Made by a program: the position numbers and the translations under genes
Notes under the pieces: generated by a model
What the model was told of the DNA's origin: nothing
The model's input: the letters and a program-made list of their open reading frames with translations, nothing else
Database searches by the model: none
Assembly: GCA_016218805.1 (NCBI GenBank)
Contig: JACRCW010000159.1
Location: forward strand, 1-64,000
Direction: 5' to 3'
Length of the DNA stretch: 64,000 nt
Source of the DNA: Deltaproteobacteria bacterium
GTDB lineage: Bacteria > Myxococcota > JACRCW01
Shown here: positions 34,256 through 43,386 of the stretch, one piece after another
Position numbering within the stretch: position 1 is the stretch's first letter
How the letters are laid out: each line of letters starts with the position of its first letter

Positions 34256-35665
34256 TCAGCGCACGCGGCGCCGCGCCAGGAACAGCGCTGACAGCAGCAC
34301 GCGCCACCACGCCGGCGCCCGGCCGGGCGCTGCGCACGCACAGCCGTCGTCGGGGGGAGGTTCCTCGGGGACTTCTTCGTAGGGCGGGTAATACGGCCCT
34401 GCCGCGTCCGCGGTGCCCCCGTCCGGGCGCGGTGTGCCGGCATCCGTCCGCGGCCCCGCGTCCGGCACCACCACCACACCACCGTCCTCCTTGGGCGGGG
34501 CCACCGCGCAGCGCAGGTCACCCGCAGCACCGCGGCACGCCAGGCCCACGCACTGGTACGGGTTCAGGCACGCGTCGCCGGTGGGGCGCGTGCCGGGCTC
34601 CGCGCAGATCCCCGCGCCGTAACCCAGGTCAATGCACCGCGCCGGTGCGGTGCAGTTCCCGTCCCGCATGCACAGGTGGCGGCAGCGGTAGGCACCGTCA
34701 AAGTCCAGCAGGCAGCGGTTGTTGGACCCGCCACCGCAGTCCGCGTCCACCACGCAACCCCGCCCCGGTGCGCAGACGTGCGCGGCGCCCACCGCCGCGC
34801 AGGCGTCCCCCGCCTGGCAGTCCGTGCCACCCGGTGTGCACGCGCGGGAGCACGCCCCCGGGTCGTACCCGTCGGTGCTCCACACGTCCCGCAGGCACAG
34901 GCCCGTGGTGCACTGGTTGTCATCCACGCATTCCGCGCCGTAGCCCGCGGCGCCCGGGACGCACGCGCCGCCGTTGCACACCAGGCGCGTGTTTTCACCG
35001 CCCAGCCGGCGGATGAGCAGCGGGCAGTCCGCGTTGGAGGTGCACGTGAACGCGCCGGGCGACAGGTAGCGCGCACCGCGGATGTCGTCGTCAGACAACT
35101 GGTGGCGGAACGTGGTCCCCCGGCGGGCCCCCGTGTACATGGCCACGCGCGAATCCCACGCGTGCCACAGCCCCAGCAGGTGGCCCAGTTCGTGGCCGGC
35201 AATGGACTGCACGTCCACGCCGAACGGGTTGCCGTCCGTGACCCACGGCGCCTCGGTGCCGTTGAGCAGCACGTCCGCGTCCGTGAACGTGCTGGGGTTG
35301 CCCGCCTGGATGTTGGGAATGGTGGTGCCCAGCGCGCCGTCCGCGGCGCCGGGCCAGCCGCTCTCCACAAAGATCACCGCGTTCACGCCGTCATCGCCCC
35401 ACGCGCGTGATGAGACGGGCGCGCCCTCCGTCACCGTGAGCCGCCCGCCCAGCGCCGTATTCCATTGGGTGATCGCCGCGCGCACGGCCGCAAGATCAGA
35501 CCCGTCCGTGACGTCATCCGAGCCGTCTGACTGCAGGACCACACCCACGCTGGAAGACGGCCAGCGCACCGGCGCGTTGGGATGGGAGGGATCCGTGAAC
35601 GCGGCGAAGGCCCGCGCAGGGAAGGGCAGGGCGGCGGCCAGCGCCACGCCGAGGAGGCGCCTCAT
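34256..35665 (-). CDS. Secreted matrixin-type zinc metalloprotease with MYXO-CTERM-like tail
   Basis: A 469-aa exported protein: signal peptide (MRRLLGVALAAALPFPARAF), catalytic domain with the metzincin motif 'SIAGHELGHLLGLWHAWDSR' (HExGHxxGxxH) and downstream Met ('VAMYTGARRG'), then a series of Cys-rich repeats of the 'CNADCPLL / CVDDNQCTTGLC / CVVDADCGG' type, a Pro/Asp-rich linker, and a C-terminal segment 'CACAAPGRAPAWWRVLL' + 'ALFLARRRVR'. That end (Cys, hydrophobic helix, basic stop) is like a MYXO-CTERM sorting signal that anchors proteins at the surface. The ATG overlaps the stop of the 167-aa gene by 4 bp. A substrate is not known. Confidence 0.82.
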   Translation of the reverse strand: MRRLLGVALAAALPFPARAFAAFTDPSHPNAPVRWPSSSVGVVLQSDGSDDVTDGSDLAAVRAAITQWNTALGGRLTVTEGAPVSSRAWGDDGVNAVIFVESGWPGAADGALGTTIPNIQAGNPSTFTDADVLLNGTEAPWVTDGNPFGVDVQSIAGHELGHLLGLWHAWDSRVAMYTGARRGTTFRHQLSDDDIRGARYLSPGAFTCTSNADCPLLIRRLGGENTRLVCNGGACVPGAAGYGAECVDDNQCTTGLCLRDVWSTDGYDPGACSRACTPGGTDCQAGDACAAVGAAHVCAPGRGCVVDADCGGGSNNRCLLDFDGAYRCRHLCMRDGNCTAPARCIDLGYGAGICAEPGTRPTGDACLNPYQCVGLACRGAAGDLRCAVAPPKEDGGVVVVPDAGPRTDAGTPRPDGGTADAAGPYYPPYEEVPEEPPPDDGCACAAPGRAPAWWRVLLSALFLARRRVR

Positions 35666-36165
35666 GGCCGGCCCCGCAGCAACGGGCGCAGCGCGTCCAG
35701 TGTGAGGGTGCGGGCGGGGGACACGCGCAGGGCGGTGCCGTCCCACACGGGCGCGGTGGCCTGCCAGGACAGGATTCCGCCGGGACCCACGCGCAGGCGG
35801 CCCTGGCTCATGCCCGCAAGGTGGAATTCCCCCGGCGCGGGCGCTGCGCGCAGGAACAGCACCACGCGGTCACCCGGCTGCAGGTCCGCCACGCCCTCCA
35901 CGGGCTGGATGTCGCGGCCCACCCGGCCGCCCAACTGCACCACCCGCACGCTGTCCGGGCGCGGCCCGGCCAGCACTTCGTCCACGGTGACGTCTGTGAG
36001 CGTGTGGATCACCCGCCCGCGCCACTCCGCGCGCGAAGCGCCCACCGTCCCGCGCACCACCACGGCGGAACGGGCGGCCAGCTCCTCAAGGGTGAACGCC
36101 TGGAGCACCGTGGCTGCCGCGGGCGCCGTGCAGGCGACCGCCGCCACCAACGCCATCACGCGCAT
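35662..36165 (-). CDS. Secreted protein upstream of metalloprotease, hypothetical
   Basis: A 167-aa protein with a signal peptide (MRVMALVAAVACTAPAAATV) and a beta-rich body ('HTLTDVTVDEVLAGPRPDSV', 'PGDRVVLFLRAAPAPGEFHL'). The gene overlaps the metalloprotease start by 4 bp, so the two are translationally coupled. Such pairs suggest a propeptide-like inhibitor, chaperone or partner for the protease, but that is inference. No family is recognised. Confidence 0.7.
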   Translation of the reverse strand: MRVMALVAAVACTAPAAATVLQAFTLEELAARSAVVVRGTVGASRAEWRGRVIHTLTDVTVDEVLAGPRPDSVRVVQLGGRVGRDIQPVEGVADLQPGDRVVLFLRAAPAPGEFHLAGMSQGRLRVGPGGILSWQATAPVWDGTALRVSPARTLTLDALRPLLRGRP

Positions 36166-36186
36166 GTTGCCTCCCGGGACGTGTGG

Positions 36187-36672
36187 TCAGGCTTCCACGT
36201 GGGGAGGCAACAGTGCCACCGGTTGCTCGCCCGCGGAAAGCAGGGACGGCTCCGACCGGGGGTCGGCCACCAGGGACGGGCGCACCGGGACGGGGTTGCC
36301 GTCGCTTTCCAGCGCTGCTTCCACGCGGTCCCGCACGTCGTCTGCGTGGCGCTCCAGGTCCGCGCCGCGCCGTTCCATCAGCATGAGGTGGCTCTCCTGC
36401 GCGCGCCGCTCCATCTGCAGGCGCGCGGTCACCAGCGCCGGGTCAAACGACGACGGCGTGGTGCCGGCCACGCCACCCAACACCTGCGCAAAGGTCACGC
36501 CCAACTGCGCCCGGGAGGCTCCCCCCGCGCTGCCCAACGCGTTCATCTGCGCGCGAGCGGCCTCCTGTGCGCGCACGGCGGACACGTTGTCCCCCGCGCC
36601 GACGGCATACGCCGCCCGGAGCGCCGCCGTGGTGGCGCTGGCAACCCTGGAGATTCCGCGGACGGGGCCCAT
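36187..36672 (-). CDS. Helical cytoplasmic protein, hypothetical
   Basis: A 161-aa Ala/Arg/Glu-rich protein beginning MGPVRGISRVASATTAALRA. A predicted amphipathic helix (ARLQMERRAQESHLMLMERR) forms the centre, and the tail is Pro-rich. There is no membrane segment or signal. It is in line with the downstream secreted-protein gene (22 bp gap). Function unknown; it might be a scaffold or regulatory factor, but nothing in the sequence shows this. Confidence 0.55.
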   Translation of the reverse strand: MGPVRGISRVASATTAALRAAYAVGAGDNVSAVRAQEAARAQMNALGSAGGASRAQLGVTFAQVLGGVAGTTPSSFDPALVTARLQMERRAQESHLMLMERRGADLERHADDVRDRVEAALESDGNPVPVRPSLVADPRSEPSLLSAGEQPVALLPPHVEA

Positions 36673-36740
36673 GGAACGCAGGTGACTCTAGCGGAGCGCC
36701 CGCGGCCTGCAACCGCCGCCAACGTCGACAAACGGCGGAT

Positions 36741-39700
36741 TCAACCCTGCTCCTTGCCCTTGCCCTGCAGGTCAATCAGGGCGCGCAACCGGCGCGCCAG
36801 CACGGTGAAAAGCCCGCGCGTGAGCTCCGGCCGGTCCATGACCAGGTCCATGAACGCGTCACAGTGGATGCTGAGCAGTTCCGCGCCCAGCCCGCTGGCC
36901 ACCACGGCGGTCGTCGGGCGCGGGCCGCGGTCCAGCAGGCTCACCTGGCCCAGGGATTCGCCCGGACCCAGCCGAAGGAACGCGCGCTGCTGCCGGATGA
37001 GGTCCACCTGGCCGCTGACCAGCACCATCATCGTCTCGCCGGGCTCGCCCTCGCGGTACAGCACCTCGCCGGGCTCCGCGTGGCGCTCTTCCGCCACCGC
37101 CGCCATGGCGGCCAGGTCGTCCACGGACAGGCCCTCAAACAGGTCCACCTTCTCCAGCGCCAGGATGCGGGATAGGAGCTTTTCGTCCATGGGGACTGCC
37201 TCCTCGGAGTCCGTGGGGTCATTGACCTGCGGCAGTGGGATGTCCGGGTCCGTGGGCGGCATGGGCATCAGCAGCGCGGCCGCCGGGCGCGAGGATTCAT
37301 CATCCCGGATGACACCGCTGCGCAGCACGCGCTGCGCCCAGACGGCCACCAGCGGGTCCGTGCTCACGCGCAGCGCGCGGACGGTGTCCGCCACCTGGGC
37401 CCACGGCACGTTGCGGTCACCGCGGATGGGTGGCGCGGGTTCCAGCACGCGGATGACCTCGTCATGCAGCGGGTCTCCCTGCAGCGCCACGTCCATGACC
37501 TCCAGCGCGTCACCGCGGAGCATCTGCACCTCCTCCAACGACGCGCCCAGCAGCGCGCGCCGCTCCGCCTCCGCCAGGCGCCGCGCCGCGCGGTCCATCC
37601 GCTCCGTGCCGCGGTGCAGCCCCAGCAGGCGCACGGACATCTGCAGGTTCTGCAGCAGCCGGTCAAAGGTGGTGTGCCGCAGCATGTTCCACGCGCGTCC
37701 TGCGGGGCCGCCGCGCGGGGCGGAGACGTCACCGGCGGCCAGCGCGTGGCACAGCGGCCGGTAGTGCTCAAACGCGGCCAGGCGGCGGCGGCACGCGTCA
37801 TCCGTGCGGTCCCGGTCCAGCGGGATCTCCGGGTGGCGGTGATGCAGCTGGAACAATGAACTGGCAATGCGCCACCGCAGCGACGGGTTGTCCCGGATGT
37901 TGCTGAACAGCAGCGCGTCCGCAGCCAGCGGCGTTCCCACCAGCCGCAGCAGCCGGGGGATCTCAATGCGCACGGCCAGCGGCAGTGAGCGGTCATCCAG
38001 GTTGGCGCGCAACTGCGGGACCACGGCGTCACCCAGCCGGGCCAGGGCCTGGCGCGCCTCGGCGCGGTCCTGCCGCGCGGCCAGGCGGGCCTGCACCGCG
38101 GGCACCAGGTCCATGACGTCATCCGGACGGCCGCGCCGCACCGCAGCCTCCGCCAGGTGCGCCGCGGATTGCAGCGCAATGGCGCGCACGGACGCCTCAG
38201 CGTCACGCAGCAGCGTGGGAAGCTCATCCACCGCCCACGACGGAGGCAGCTCACCCAGCAGGCGCGCCAGCTCGCGGCGTTCCGCGGTGGGGGCCTGGCC
38301 CCGGCGGGACAGCAGTTCCTCCAGGCGCCCTTCCGCTTCAGTGCGCGCCTCCGGCAGGCGGTGGAGCGCGGCGACGACGGCGCACGACACGCCGGGGTCC
38401 GCGTCATGCAGGTAGGGCCGCAGGATCTCCACCGCGCGCTCCGGGTTGACGCGTGCCAACGCGCGTGCCGCCGCGGCCCGCGGGCGCCGGCGGTCCGCGG
38501 CAAGGATGGCGCCCAGGGTGGATTCAATGGCGGCCGTGGGGTGCGCGGGCACCAGATCCAGCCCGGCCAGGCGCACGGCCTCGTCGGGGTGGGTCAGCAG
38601 GTCCGCCAGGTGGTCCTCCGGGCGGAAGCCGCGGTGCCGCTTGAGGATGTCCAGCGCGGCCAGCACGTCCGTGGGCTGCGGTGAGCGCAGCGCGTGCCGC
38701 AGCGCATCCCGCGTGGCGCGGTCCACCACGTCCACGGTGAGCACCACGCGCGCGCGGGACCCGCGCAGCTTCTCCTCCAGCGCGCCCAGGTACGCGCCGC
38801 GCAGCAGGCGGATGAGCACCAGGCAGGCCACCGCGGGGAACGCCACCAGCCACGGCGAGGCCAGGCGCGGAAACACGGACACCAGCCCGGAGATGAACGC
38901 GCCCGCGCCGGCCATCCCGCCCTTCTTCACCAGCCCGTCAATGAACGCGCGCACGGCGGGGCGGTTCTCCGCCGGCACCGGGTTGTACAGCAGCTGCATG
39001 CCGGCCTGCAGGATGGAGTAGCTGCCCGCCATCTCCAGCGCCTTCATGACAACGAGCAGCCAGAATGCGCCGGTCAGCGCGGCCGCGCCGGAAGTGAACA
39101 GCAGCAGCACGGGCACCACTGCCAGGAACAGGAACAGGCCGCCGCGGTCCAGCACGCGGTGCGTGAGGAACACCTGGTAGAGCACCGCGGCCAGCCCCAC
39201 GGCCGCGTTGAGGTCACCAAACAGCGCGGCCAGCTGCGGTTCTGTGAGCCGGTCCGCCGCGCCCAGGCGGAACACCCAGTCCACAAACGCGCCCAGGCCG
39301 GAGAACGTGGCGGCCAGCAGCGCCACCGCGCGCGGGTAGGTGCGGCCGGCCAGATAGCGGGCGCCGGCAAACATGCCCGGGTTGCGGCTGCGCTCCGGCG
39401 CGGTCCGCCCCGCGTCCGCCAGCAGGCCCAGCGCAGCCACCGTCACCAGCACGGAGACCACCGCGATGACAACGGAGCCCACCAGGTGCGCCAGCACGCG
39501 CGTGGCCAGGCCGCCCACCAACGCGCCCAGCATGCCGCCGGCGGAGATGAGCCCAAACGCACGCCGTGACGAACGCGCGTCAAACCAGCCGGACACCACG
39601 CTCCAGAACAGGATGGACAGGGTGGTCGCGTACAGCTCGCCCACGACGTACAGCGGTCCCAGCACCTGCGGGAGGTCCGCCAGGAACAACGCGCACGCGG

Positions 39701-39983
39701 CGGACACCAGCACGGCGAAGCCCCACGCGCCCGCGCGCAGCAGCGTGGCCGGCGTGTAGCGGGCCAGCGGGCCGGCAAGCATCACCGTGGTGAGTGCCAT
39801 CAGCACGGCGACGGAGATGTACAGCTGCGCCAGGCCCTCCGGCGGGCGGTGGGCCAGGTACAGCGCGTTGGTGGCGCACTTGAGCGCCGTGACCGACCCG
39901 ACGAAGGCCGCGTGGAACGCCGCCGCGCGCACCGTGTGGGGCGCCACGCTGCCAAGTCCCAGCCGCTCCAGCCAGCCGCTCAT
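36741..39983 (-). CDS. NTT-type nucleotide transporter-like membrane protein fused to HEAT repeats and a cNMP-binding domain
   Basis: A 1080-aa protein with three parts. Residues ~1-430 are a ~12-helix transporter-like module: 'NALYLAHRPPEGLAQLYISV', 'LFWSVVSGWFDARSSRRAFG', 'LGALVGGLATRVLA', matching ATP/ADP translocase (NTT/Npt) style. Residues ~430-930 are HEAT-like repeats ('LTHPDEAVRLAGLDLV', 'LRDAEASVRAIALQSAAHLA'). Residues ~935-1060 are a Crp-type cyclic-nucleotide domain ('VDLFEGLSVDDL', 'YREGEPGETMMVLVSGQVDL', 'GPRPTTAVVA'), where the usual Glu of the phosphate cassette is Gln ('SLGQVSLL'). The first ATG that starts the transporter is 39983; the open frame runs on to 40253. The neighbour at 40039 may be a partner. 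Which nucleotides, if any, are moved is unknown. Confidence 0.82.
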   Translation of the reverse strand: MSGWLERLGLGSVAPHTVRAAAFHAAFVGSVTALKCATNALYLAHRPPEGLAQLYISVAVLMALTTVMLAGPLARYTPATLLRAGAWGFAVLVSAACALFLADLPQVLGPLYVVGELYATTLSILFWSVVSGWFDARSSRRAFGLISAGGMLGALVGGLATRVLAHLVGSVVIAVVSVLVTVAALGLLADAGRTAPERSRNPGMFAGARYLAGRTYPRAVALLAATFSGLGAFVDWVFRLGAADRLTEPQLAALFGDLNAAVGLAAVLYQVFLTHRVLDRGGLFLFLAVVPVLLLFTSGAAALTGAFWLLVVMKALEMAGSYSILQAGMQLLYNPVPAENRPAVRAFIDGLVKKGGMAGAGAFISGLVSVFPRLASPWLVAFPAVACLVLIRLLRGAYLGALEEKLRGSRARVVLTVDVVDRATRDALRHALRSPQPTDVLAALDILKRHRGFRPEDHLADLLTHPDEAVRLAGLDLVPAHPTAAIESTLGAILAADRRRPRAAAARALARVNPERAVEILRPYLHDADPGVSCAVVAALHRLPEARTEAEGRLEELLSRRGQAPTAERRELARLLGELPPSWAVDELPTLLRDAEASVRAIALQSAAHLAEAAVRRGRPDDVMDLVPAVQARLAARQDRAEARQALARLGDAVVPQLRANLDDRSLPLAVRIEIPRLLRLVGTPLAADALLFSNIRDNPSLRWRIASSLFQLHHRHPEIPLDRDRTDDACRRRLAAFEHYRPLCHALAAGDVSAPRGGPAGRAWNMLRHTTFDRLLQNLQMSVRLLGLHRGTERMDRAARRLAEAERRALLGASLEEVQMLRGDALEVMDVALQGDPLHDEVIRVLEPAPPIRGDRNVPWAQVADTVRALRVSTDPLVAVWAQRVLRSGVIRDDESSRPAAALLMPMPPTDPDIPLPQVNDPTDSEEAVPMDEKLLSRILALEKVDLFEGLSVDDLAAMAAVAEERHAEPGEVLYREGEPGETMMVLVSGQVDLIRQQRAFLRLGPGESLGQVSLLDRGPRPTTAVVASGLGAELLSIHCDAFMDLVMDRPELTRGLFTVLARRLRALIDLQGKGKEQG

Positions 39984-40038
39984 TGAGGTGCGGACGCTAG
40001 CGCCCCCGTTCCGACGGGGCCAAGCGGTGTGGGGCGGC

Positions 40039-42237
40039 TCACGGGCGGTCCACCGCCGCGGGTTGGTCAGGCTCCGTTGGGGGATGGGCCACGTGCCAGG
40101 TGTACGCGGCGAAGGCGAGGGCGCCCGCCAGGCAGAGGAGGGCCAGCGCCCACGACGTCCAGGGCACCGGCGGGGTGCCCGCGGCCCCGCGGCCCGCGCC
40201 AGCAGCCACGGTCCCGGGAGGCAGCGGCGGAATGCGCGTGAACAGCGCGCCAATGCGCCGGGTCACCACCAGCGGCACGTTCACCGCCCAGCCGTTGGCC
40301 TCCAGCAGGATGCTCATGTCGCGCCGGCGCAGCTTGAGCCAGCCCAGGAATCCCGCAAAGCCCGCCACCACCGCCACCAGGCTGGCCACCGCGGCCACGG
40401 CACTGAGCGGATTGATGGATGACAGTGCGCTCACCGCGTACGCGAACGCGGAGCCCAGCGCGGCAAACGCGATGCTGCCGCCCAGCAGCAGGTCCCGCCC
40501 GTTGAACCCGCCCGGGGCGGCGGGCTTGACGTCGGGCGGCGGGGTGGCGGGAGGTGCCGGGGCCGGGGCCGGGAGACCCGGGAGCGCGGCGCCCGTGCTG
40601 AGCGCCCGCTTTTCCGCCGCGGCCAGCTGCGCGGCCGCCAGCTCATCAATCTTGCGGGACACCAACTGCGACGCGCGCCGGAACGGCGCCTTCATTGCCT
40701 CCAGGATGGAGATGGGGTTCTCCACCAGGTCCACCACGGTGGCGTCCCACTCGCGCCCGTCCAGGTCCACAAAGATGCCGCGTTTCCCCACCCGGATCCG
40801 GCCGCGTTCACCCGCCGTCACCGGCGCGGCGATCTCATAAGACGGCGCGGTGCCGTCCTTGTCCGAAATGGACGCGTAGACCAGGAACAGCAGGCTCTCC
40901 GCCGCCACCTTCTTGTGCGCGCTCCGGTCCTCCACCCGGACGCAGAACTCCAGGCGCCGGCCGTCAATGACCAGCGATCCCATCTCCAGCAGCGCGTGCC
41001 GCTCCGGGTCAAAGATGGCCGAGAAGTTCACAAAGTTGTTCACGAGGTCCAGCAGCCAGCGCTGGTGCAGCACCAGTCGTTCCAACTCGGACAGCTGTTC
41101 CACCTCGGGGGCGGCCGCCCGGTCCACGGCAATGAAGTGGCGCACCCGCCCCGGCAGCGGCCCGTCCAGCGCCGCGCGCAGCGCGCTCTCGGACAGCTTC
41201 TCAAACGGCTCCGCCGGCCGCTCACGTTGCCAGGCCTGGTATCCGTCAAACACGGCGCGTGCGCGGCGCCAGTCATCACGCGTGATGGAGGTGGTGTCCG
41301 CCCCCAGCGCGCGGGACAGCACCGCCGCCAGCTCCATCAGCCGCGCCCGGAACGCCGGGTTCACCCGGCCCGTCAGCGGCAGCCTCCCGTCGGCCTGGGG
41401 CGGCGCCAGCGGGCTCTCCGCCAGGTACCTCTCAATCGCCGCTCCACTCCCGGCGCGCAGCGCCTTGAGCTCGTCGGCGGACAGCCGGGACGCCGCGCCG
41501 TCCACGGACTCGGCGGCCAGCAGGTCACAGTGCAGGAAGTACTCCTCCACCCTGGCATCCAGCCCGCAGATGGCCGCGGCCGCCGCGGCCGTGCCTTCGC
41601 CCCAGGGGAGCAGCGCAGGCTCCGCCGCCGCCCGCGCCTTCCATGAAAGATACGCGGCCCCCCGCTCCAGGAACCGGTCCAGTTCCGCCGTCCCCACGCC
41701 GTCCTCGCCGCTGGCATCACGCGATCCCCCGACGACACCAAGCACGTCCTGCATGAACGCCGCCACCGGCGGCTCCGTGACGCATGCGGGCGGGACAATG
41801 CCGTCCCCGTTGGCCAGCGTCTTGGCGTAGGACGAGCGGAAGGCGCGGATGTCCGCCAGCGCCAGCCGCGTGCGGTCCGGTGCGTTGATCTCGCGCAACA
41901 GGTGCTCCGCCGCCGCGGCCAGGCGTTTTCCGTCGTCATTGCTGCGGTCCAGGTCCTCCAGCACCAGCACGTCTGTCCGGTCCGCCAGCCGCGCGTGCCG
42001 CGCCAGGCGGCGGAACAACCAGTCCCGGGCGCGGATGAGCTGCGCCACGCGGATGCGGCCCTTGCTGTCGGTGTCTACAAACGCAAGGAAGGCGGGATCA
42101 CAGTGCAGGTCACGCAGGGGTGCGCTGGTGGCGGCCCAGCGCGCGGCGTCCAGGCGGTCAATCACGCCCAGCTGATCCGCGTCATCCACAACGGCCTGCA
42201 GGCTGCCGCCCAGATTCCGGAAGGTCATGGGTGCCAT
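40039..42237 (-). CDS. 732-aa C-terminally membrane-anchored protein, EF-hand-like N-terminus
   Basis: A large protein of unknown function. Near the N-terminus 'FVDTDSKGRIRVAQLIRARD' resembles an EF-hand loop (D-x-D-x-x-G-x-I) and a second acidic loop occurs at 'ASGEDGVGTAELDRFLERG'. The centre is helical with a beta segment ('RIRVGKRGIFVDLDGREWDA'), then a Pro-rich linker and about three hydrophobic helices ('GGSIAFAALGSAFAYAVSAL', 'AAVASLVAVVAGFAGFLGWL', 'WTSWALALLCLAGALAFAAY'). It sits 55 bp upstream of the NTT-like gene and 17 bp downstream of galE on the same strand, so they may form one transcript. No known family is recognised. Confidence 0.7.
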   Translation of the reverse strand: MAPMTFRNLGGSLQAVVDDADQLGVIDRLDAARWAATSAPLRDLHCDPAFLAFVDTDSKGRIRVAQLIRARDWLFRRLARHARLADRTDVLVLEDLDRSNDDGKRLAAAAEHLLREINAPDRTRLALADIRAFRSSYAKTLANGDGIVPPACVTEPPVAAFMQDVLGVVGGSRDASGEDGVGTAELDRFLERGAAYLSWKARAAAEPALLPWGEGTAAAAAAICGLDARVEEYFLHCDLLAAESVDGAASRLSADELKALRAGSGAAIERYLAESPLAPPQADGRLPLTGRVNPAFRARLMELAAVLSRALGADTTSITRDDWRRARAVFDGYQAWQRERPAEPFEKLSESALRAALDGPLPGRVRHFIAVDRAAAPEVEQLSELERLVLHQRWLLDLVNNFVNFSAIFDPERHALLEMGSLVIDGRRLEFCVRVEDRSAHKKVAAESLLFLVYASISDKDGTAPSYEIAAPVTAGERGRIRVGKRGIFVDLDGREWDATVVDLVENPISILEAMKAPFRRASQLVSRKIDELAAAQLAAAEKRALSTGAALPGLPAPAPAPPATPPPDVKPAAPGGFNGRDLLLGGSIAFAALGSAFAYAVSALSSINPLSAVAAVASLVAVVAGFAGFLGWLKLRRRDMSILLEANGWAVNVPLVVTRRIGALFTRIPPLPPGTVAAGAGRGAAGTPPVPWTSWALALLCLAGALAFAAYTWHVAHPPTEPDQPAAVDRP

Positions 42238-42253
42238 GGGTGCTCCATCGCCG

Positions 42254-43276
42254 TCACGCGGGGCGGGTGTCGTAGCCGTCCGGGTGCGCGGTCTGCCAGC
42301 GCAGCGCGTCCCGGCACATGTCGTCCAGCGTGTGCGTTGCCGTCCAGCCCCACAGCTGCCGGGCCAGCGAGGGGTCCGCCCAGCTTGCGGTGGCGTCGCC
42401 CGCGCGGCGCGGGGCGTTCCTCGTCGGGAGTGGCCGGCCCAGCACGCGTTCCATGGCGCTGATCACTTCGCGCACGGAGTGGCCGCGGCCGGTGCCCAGG
42501 TTCACCGCGCGCGCACCGCGCAGTGACGCCAGGCCCTGCACCGCCGCCACGTGGCCCCGCGCCACGTCCACCACGTGGATGTAGTCGCGGATCGCCGTGC
42601 CGTCGGGCGTGGGGTAGTCCGTGCCAAACACGGACAGCGCCTCCAGCCGTCCCACGGCCACCTTGGTGATGAAGGGCATGAGGTTGTTGGGGATGCCGCG
42701 CGGGTCTTCGCCCATCAGCCCGCTGGCGTGCGCGCCCACGGGGTTGAAGTAACGCAGCAGCGCCACCTGCCAGTCCGCGTTGGCCGCGCAGAAGTCACGC
42801 AGGATGTCCTCAATCATCAGCTTGGTGCGCCCGTAGGGGTTGACCGCGGACAGCGGCATGTCCTCCGTGAGCGGCACGCGCGTGGGGTTGCCGTACACCG
42901 TGGATGATGACGAGAACACCAGCCGCTGCACGCCGTGCCGGGCCATGGCTTCCAGCAGGTTGAGCGTGGTGCCCAGGTTGGTGCGGAAGTAGCGCAGCGG
43001 CTGGGCCACGCTTTCACCCACGGCTTTCAGCCCTGCAAAGTGGATGACCGCGTCAAAGCTGCGCCCAGCAAACACCGTCTCCAGGCGCGCTGCGTCCAGG
43101 ATGTCCAGCTGGTGCAGGTGCACAGGCCGCCCCGCCAGGCGCTCCACGCGGCGCAGGGCCTCCGGGCTGGAATTGGAGAAATCATCCACCACCACGACGT
43201 CATGCCCCGCGAGCAGGAGCTCCACGCAGGTGTGGCTGCCGATGTAGCCTGCGCCGCCGGTGACGAGGATGAGCAT
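42254..43276 (-). CDS. galE: UDP-glucose 4-epimerase
   Basis: A 340-aa short-chain dehydrogenase-type epimerase interconverting UDP-glucose and UDP-galactose. NAD site 'LVTGGAGYIGSHTCVELLLAG', the Ser/Tyr/Lys active site 'FSSSSTVYGNPT' and 'NPYGRTKLMIEDILRDF', 'LRYFNPVGAHASGLMGEDP' and 'IRDYIHVVDVARGH' are all present. ATG 43276 fits the family start; upstream codons to 43384 have no role. Divergent from xdhA (about 110 bp between starts). It probably works with GalU (29.2 kb) to supply UDP-galactose for envelope glycans. Confidence 0.96.
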   Translation of the reverse strand: MLILVTGGAGYIGSHTCVELLLAGHDVVVVDDFSNSSPEALRRVERLAGRPVHLHQLDILDAARLETVFAGRSFDAVIHFAGLKAVGESVAQPLRYFRTNLGTTLNLLEAMARHGVQRLVFSSSSTVYGNPTRVPLTEDMPLSAVNPYGRTKLMIEDILRDFCAANADWQVALLRYFNPVGAHASGLMGEDPRGIPNNLMPFITKVAVGRLEALSVFGTDYPTPDGTAIRDYIHVVDVARGHVAAVQGLASLRGARAVNLGTGRGHSVREVISAMERVLGRPLPTRNAPRRAGDATASWADPSLARQLWGWTATHTLDDMCRDALRWQTAHPDGYDTRPA

Positions 43277-43386
43277 GGCGCGGCTCTTACACCACGCACG
43301 CCCGGGGTGTCGCCACGACGGGTCAGCGCGCCAGACGACCCCGCGCGCCCCGCCGGTGCTATGAACACAGCCCGCTGGAGGCACCC

